A DNA stretch of 64,000 nucleotides from Gymnodinialimonas phycosphaerae (lineage in GTDB: Bacteria; Pseudomonadota; Alphaproteobacteria; Rhodobacterales; Rhodobacteraceae): assembly GCF_019195455.1 (NCBI RefSeq), contig NZ_JAIMBW010000001.1:1-64000 (forward strand), written 5' to 3'. Below, piece by piece: positions 59,994 to 64,000 of the stretch. The notes under the pieces are model-generated. The model saw nothing but the letters and a program-made list of their open reading frames with translations, was not told the origin of the DNA and ran no database searches. The translations under genes and the position numbers were made by a program. Numbering within the stretch: the first letter of the stretch is position 1; each line of letters opens with the position of its first letter.

Positions 59994-60968
59994 ATGTGGA
60001 CATTCTTGGTCCGGCGCTTGCTACAAAGTATCATCGTGATGATCGGCGTGACGCTGATCAGCTTCATCTCACTCCAGATCGGCGGCGATCCGACGTATCT
60101 TTTCGTGTCCGAGAACGCCACCACCGAAGAGATCGAGGCCGCGCGTATTGCCCTTGGCTTTGATCGCCCGCTTTACGTGCAATACCTCAGCTACATCGGT
60201 AACGTGTTTCAGGGCGATTTCGGCAATTCACTGAGCTATCGCATGCCCGCCATGGAAGTCGTGCTGGAGGCGATGCCGGCCACGATCGAGTTGACGTTCT
60301 TTTCCCTCGTGCTGGCGATCGGCCTGTCGATCCCGCTGGGCATCTATGCGGCGCTGAATCGGGGCAAGCCGGTTGATGGCGGGATCATGACGGTCGCGAT
60401 GCTGGGGCAATCGATCCCGAATTTCTGGATGGGGATCATGATGTTCCTCTACTTCGGCCTCTATCTGGACTGGTTCCCAATTTCGGGCAACGTCCCATTC
60501 CTGGAGCCGCTTTTCGAAGGCGAGTTCCGCGAGGCTTTCACCAATCTTCCCAGCACTTTGCACCACATGGTGCTTCCCGCGCTGGCGGTTGGCACCTACA
60601 CGCTGGCGCGTAACGCGCGGCTGGTGCGCTCGTCGATGTTGGAGGTGCTGCAACAGGATTACGTGCGCACCGCGCGGTCCAAGGGCATTTCCGAGCGCCG
60701 CGTGGTCGTGAACCACGCCCTGCGCAACGCCTGGCTGCCCGTTGTCACCATGATAGGGCTGGAGTTCGGGTTCCTTCTGGGCGGTGTCGTGGTGGTGGAA
60801 ACGGTGTTCTCCTATCCCGGCATCGGGCGGCTGGTTTTCAACGCGATCAACCAGCGTGATATCCCGGTCGTGCAGGCCTCGGTCATCTTGCTGGCGGGAA
60901 TTTTCATCCTTTTGAACCTGATCGTCGATCTGATCTATGCGCGGCTTGATCCGCGCGTGAAACTATAG
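59994..60968 (+). CDS. Peptide ABC transporter permease (DppB-type)
   Basis: 324 aa, six helices, N-terminal FLVRRLLQSIIVMIGVTLISF, EAA loop with DYVRTARSKGISERRVVVNHALRN. Inner-membrane channel half of the peptide importer. 11 bp before the DppC-type gene. Confidence 0.94.
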   Translation: MWTFLVRRLLQSIIVMIGVTLISFISLQIGGDPTYLFVSENATTEEIEAARIALGFDRPLYVQYLSYIGNVFQGDFGNSLSYRMPAMEVVLEAMPATIELTFFSLVLAIGLSIPLGIYAALNRGKPVDGGIMTVAMLGQSIPNFWMGIMMFLYFGLYLDWFPISGNVPFLEPLFEGEFREAFTNLPSTLHHMVLPALAVGTYTLARNARLVRSSMLEVLQQDYVRTARSKGISERRVVVNHALRNAWLPVVTMIGLEFGFLLGGVVVVETVFSYPGIGRLVFNAINQRDIPVVQASVILLAGIFILLNLIVDLIYARLDPRVKL

Positions 60969-60979
60969 GGGCGTGCGCC

Positions 60980-61918
60980 ATGGCTGAAACAACACCTGCG
61001 CCCAGTGCCGCGTCGACCCAGGCGGTAGGCGGCATGGCCTCGTCCTACCGTCGCAAGGAGCTGCGCCGCGCGTTCCAAAGCATGCTCACCAGCCGGTGGG
61101 CCCTGATCGGGATGCTGATCCTGTTGCTGGTCACCTTCGTGGCGATCTTCGGGCCGTGGCTTGCGCCGTTCGATCCCAATCGGCAGAACCTGATCATGCG
61201 CCTGCGTGAACCCGGAATGCCGGGGCAGGGCGACCTGACCTATTGGCTGGGGTCTGACCAGTTGGGCCGGGACGTGCTGTCGCGGCTGTTATACGGCGCG
61301 CGGGTGTCATTGCTGGTCGGCGTGGCGGCGATTGCCGTGGGCGGAACGCTGGGCACGATCGCGGGCCTTGTCTCTGGCTACTTCGGCGGGTGGATTGATG
61401 ATGTGATCATGCGTCTGGGCGATATCCAGCTGGCGTTTCCCTTCATCCTTCTGGCGATCATGTTTCTTGTGGTTCTGGGGCCGGGCCTGGTGAACATCAT
61501 CCTTGTTCTGGGGATCGGGCAGTGGATCACCTATGCCCGAATTGTCCGCGCGCAGACCCTCAGTCTGCGGGAAAAGGAATACGTCGAGGCCGCACGCGCC
61601 ATGGGCGACAGCACTTTCTCCATCCTGTTCCGCACCATTTTGCCCAACATCATCGCGCCGCTGACCGTCATCGCGTCGTTCAACGTGGCCGGTGTGATCC
61701 TGTCGGAGGCGGCGCTGTCGTTCCTTGGCCTGGGCGTGCCACCCGATGTGCCGACTTGGGGTTCCATGCTGTCGGAAAGCCGCGATCACCTGTTGTCCAA
61801 CAAGTGGTGGATGGCGGTGTTCCCGGGCCTCGCAATCGTGCTGACGGTGCTGGCCTTCAATATCATCGGTGACTGGCTGCGCGACTTCCTTGACCCACGT
61901 TTGAAAGAAAACGGCTAA
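60980..61918 (+). CDS. Peptide ABC transporter permease (DppC-type)
   Basis: 312 aa. Characteristic GSDQLGRDVLSRLLYGARVSL and EAA loop EYVEAARAMGDSTFSILFRTILPN. Partner of the DppB-type permease. Its stop overlaps the convergent ABC exporter gene by four bases. Confidence 0.94.
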   Translation: MAETTPAPSAASTQAVGGMASSYRRKELRRAFQSMLTSRWALIGMLILLLVTFVAIFGPWLAPFDPNRQNLIMRLREPGMPGQGDLTYWLGSDQLGRDVLSRLLYGARVSLLVGVAAIAVGGTLGTIAGLVSGYFGGWIDDVIMRLGDIQLAFPFILLAIMFLVVLGPGLVNIILVLGIGQWITYARIVRAQTLSLREKEYVEAARAMGDSTFSILFRTILPNIIAPLTVIASFNVAGVILSEAALSFLGLGVPPDVPTWGSMLSESRDHLLSNKWWMAVFPGLAIVLTVLAFNIIGDWLRDFLDPRLKENG

Positions 61919-63801
61919 GACGATTGCGCCTCGCCCGCGTCTGTGGGCAGGTCGTCGAAGGAGCCATAATTGACGCTGTAGAGCTGCGCATAAAGGCCCT
62001 TATTGGCGATCAGCGCGTCATGGTTTCCCTGCTCCAACACCTCGCCCGCTTGCAGGACGATGATCTTGTCGGCGTCTCGAATGGTGGCGAGACGATGGGC
62101 GATCACAAGGCCCGTGCGGCCCTTGAGCAGCGTCACAAGCGCCTTCTGGATAAGCATCTCGGTATAGCTGTCGATGCTGGCAGTCGCTTCGTCCAGAACC
62201 AAGATCCGGGCATCGGCCACCAGCGCGCGTGCAAAGCTGACCAATTGGCGCTGACCCAACGACAGGGTGCCGCCCCGCTCGCCCATCATCGTCTGATAGC
62301 CCAAGGGGAGGGCCATGATGAAATCATGGGCGCCCACGGCCTTGGCAGCGGCTATGACGTCTTCTTCGGTCGCGTCCTGCTTGTTGTAGCGGATGTTTTC
62401 CAGAAGCGTGCCGCTGAACAGGTATGGCTCTTGCAGGACCATCGCGATTTCGCGCCCGAGCGAGGCCAGCGTCAGGTCGCGCACGTCGGTGCCATCGACC
62501 AGAACTTGACCGCCCTGGACGTCGTAGAAGCGGTTGAGCAGCGACATCGCGCTGGATTTTCCCGATCCCGTGGGGCCGACAAGGGCCACCGTCTCGCCGG
62601 GGTTGATGGTGAAGCTGACATTTTTCAGCACCGGATGGGCCGGGTTGTAGCCGAAGGTCACGTTGCGAAACTCGACCGCGCCTTTCGTGCTGTGGGGCAG
62701 GTCCACGGCGTCAGGCGCGTCGGCGATATCAACCGGGACATCGAGCACATCGATCAACCGCTGGCCCGAGGCCATGGCCCGCTGCATCACCGAATACTGC
62801 ATGGTCAGCGACCGGATCGGATCGAAGAAGCGCTGGATGTAGAACAGGAAGGCGACCATCACGCCGACCTCCAGCCGTTGGTCCAGCACCATTGATCCGC
62901 CGACGACCACGACCACCGCCATGGCGATGCCTGTCAAGCTATCGACGATGGGCACCATGACTTGCGCGAACTTCGACGCGGTGCGATGCGCCATCAGGGT
63001 GGCGTGGGCCTTGTCGGTGTAGAGCGCGAAATTCACCTGCTGTCGGTCCATGCCCTGCACCGTGCGCACGCCGTGGATCGCCTCGGCCAGGGCGCCGTTG
63101 GTGACGGAATTGGCGATATGGGCATCCATGAACGCGACGCGCGCGCGCGGCAACCAGACGATGCGCACCAGAAACAGGATCGGCAGCACGCACAGGGTCA
63201 GAAGCCCAAGCTGCACATTCAGCCACAGCATGGAGGCGATGATGCCGAATAGAAGCACGATATCGCCCACCGACAGCACAGAGGTCTCCAGAAACTCCTG
63301 CATCGCGTTCACATCGCCTTGCAGGCGCGACATCAGGCGGCCTACTTCGGTCTTGTCCATGAAGCTGAGCGACACGTCCTGCAAATGGCTGAACATGGCG
63401 GTGCGAATGTCGAACAACACGTTCTCCGCCGCCTTGCCCACGACGCTTTCCTGCACCCAGGCCGCGCCGTAATTCAGCGCGATGGCGCAGGCGAAGGCGA
63501 TCATAGCCGTGCGCAGGGCGGCTTGCCCCGCCGCATCCGCCACAAGGCCGTTGTCGATGGCATAGCTGATGATCAACGGAATTGCGATTTGCGTTGCCGT
63601 GAAAACCAGAACGGCAATGACCGAGATGATCAGCTTGCTTCGATAGGGTCGTACGAAATCCCAGATCCGCGACACGATGGTGCGGTCGAAAAGGCGGCCG
63701 AAGATCTCTTCCTCGACCCGTTGAGAGCCTACGACGGCGCGCGGCGGGCGGCGGCCATTGTCGCGGATATCGCCGCGTTCGACTTCAAGTTCCTCGCTCA
63801 T
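61915..63801 (-). CDS. ABC exporter, fused membrane and ATPase domains
   Basis: 628 aa. An N-terminal ABC type-1 membrane domain of six helices (residues about 40-330) is followed by an ATPase domain with GPTGSGKSSAMSLL, LSLGQRQLVSFARALV and ILVLDEATASIDS. A charged N-terminal extension has about 40 residues. It overlaps the partner half-transporter gene by four bases (ATGA at 63798), so a heterodimeric exporter is likely. Substrate unknown; it is about 11 kb from the TOMM genes and not obviously linked. Confidence 0.92.
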   Translation of the reverse strand: MSEELEVERGDIRDNGRRPPRAVVGSQRVEEEIFGRLFDRTIVSRIWDFVRPYRSKLIISVIAVLVFTATQIAIPLIISYAIDNGLVADAAGQAALRTAMIAFACAIALNYGAAWVQESVVGKAAENVLFDIRTAMFSHLQDVSLSFMDKTEVGRLMSRLQGDVNAMQEFLETSVLSVGDIVLLFGIIASMLWLNVQLGLLTLCVLPILFLVRIVWLPRARVAFMDAHIANSVTNGALAEAIHGVRTVQGMDRQQVNFALYTDKAHATLMAHRTASKFAQVMVPIVDSLTGIAMAVVVVVGGSMVLDQRLEVGVMVAFLFYIQRFFDPIRSLTMQYSVMQRAMASGQRLIDVLDVPVDIADAPDAVDLPHSTKGAVEFRNVTFGYNPAHPVLKNVSFTINPGETVALVGPTGSGKSSAMSLLNRFYDVQGGQVLVDGTDVRDLTLASLGREIAMVLQEPYLFSGTLLENIRYNKQDATEEDVIAAAKAVGAHDFIMALPLGYQTMMGERGGTLSLGQRQLVSFARALVADARILVLDEATASIDSYTEMLIQKALVTLLKGRTGLVIAHRLATIRDADKIIVLQAGEVLEQGNHDALIANKGLYAQLYSVNYGSFDDLPTDAGEAQSS

Positions 63802-64000
63802 GGGGTGGGCTCCTCCGGGCGGATCTGCAGATCATGCAGCGCGCGGTAGCGGCCGCCTAGGGCCAGCAATTCGGCGTGGCTGCCCTGCTCCACGATCTGG
63901 CCGTCCTCTACGAACAGGATGCGGTCGGCGTGCATCAACGAGTTCAACCTGTGCGCCACGATGATCGTCACACGCTCGCTCGCCTGGGCCTGGATGGTGG
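63798..64000 (-). CDS. ABC exporter half-transporter, 3' end only
   Basis: Cut by the window edge. The visible C-terminal ~67 residues show the end of an ATPase domain: VTIIVAHRLNSLMHADRI with the switch His, then VEDGQIVEQGSHAELLALGG. Its stop overlaps the start of the next exporter gene, the arrangement of heterodimeric ABC exporters. Confidence 0.88.
   Translation of the reverse strand, partial: TIQAQASERVTIIVAHRLNSLMHADRILFVEDGQIVEQGSHAELLALGGRYRALHDLQIRPEEPTP

Noticed and set aside
61924..62895. 323-codon plus-strand frame antisense to the ABC exporter
   Set aside because: Shadow of the ATPase domain; all Walker motifs are on the minus strand.
61915..64000. ABC exporter pair as the TOMM exporter
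   Set aside because: Separated from the TOMM genes by about 11 kb of unrelated operons; nothing in the sequence links them.

Overview
The window looks like high-GC alphaproteobacterial DNA, most probably Rhodobacterales/Roseobacter group. This rests on codon usage, many Tat-type signal peptides, MerR- and OmpR-controlled metal operons, and NitT and peptide ABC loci. No rRNA, tRNA or replication gene was seen, so chromosome, chromid and plasmid cannot be told apart.

Region 1 (about 0.2-30 kb) is a metal (Cu plus Zn/Cd/Pb) resistance and periplasmic redox island. A P1B-2 ATPase gene (676-3024) and a tight ten-gene minus-strand operon (11068 down to 3580) both sit behind MerR-type promoters with 19-bp spacers. 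The minus-strand operon encodes SCO, DsbB, DsbA, PCu(A)C, SCO, M23 peptidase, DUF411, ZIP transporter, LspA and Lnt. A CadR/PbrR/ZntR-like MerR regulator is encoded divergently. Next come two IS remnants, an OmpR-family two-component system, ScsB/ScsC-like thiol proteins, a c-type cytochrome/multicopper oxidase operon, and a TolC/copper oxidase/cupredoxin/CusF operon. Two related small lipoproteins and two L,D-transpeptidases lie near the two ends of the first 24 kb.

Region 2 (about 30-32.5 kb) is a repeat and mobile-element zone. It holds a 32-unit, 8-bp tandem array and two nearly identical 362/363-bp deleted IS5-type elements around an allene-oxide-cyclase-like gene.

Region 3 (32.5-42.5 kb) carries a dihaem cytochrome gene next to a DUF4331 gene, then a NitT-type ABC transporter with a GntR regulator and a small-acid catabolic set (FAH hydrolase, RraA-like, beta-hydroxyacid dehydrogenase, TauE/SafE exporter). 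Region 4 (42.5-45 kb) is the decayed remains of a TetR/RND efflux locus.

Region 5 (45.2-50.6 kb) is the most interesting part: a compact TOMM (azole-modified RiPP) cluster. A 149-aa precursor ends in a streptolysin-S-like polycysteine core but begins with a Tat-like signal peptide. It is followed by a leader-binding/ThiF-like protein, a YcaO cyclodehydratase ending in a proline-rich tail, a SagB-type dehydrogenase, an unrecognised 499-aa protein and a small membrane protein. No dedicated exporter is seen.

Region 6 (51-64 kb) holds a putative 2,5-dihydroxypyridine-dioxygenase-like protein, a creatininase-family enzyme, a PanE-like reductase, an SDR, and a complete peptide ABC transporter with its GntR regulator. 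A shared TGTCGACA palindrome lies in three promoters of this region. The window ends in a pair of ABC exporter half-transporters, the last one cut by the window edge.
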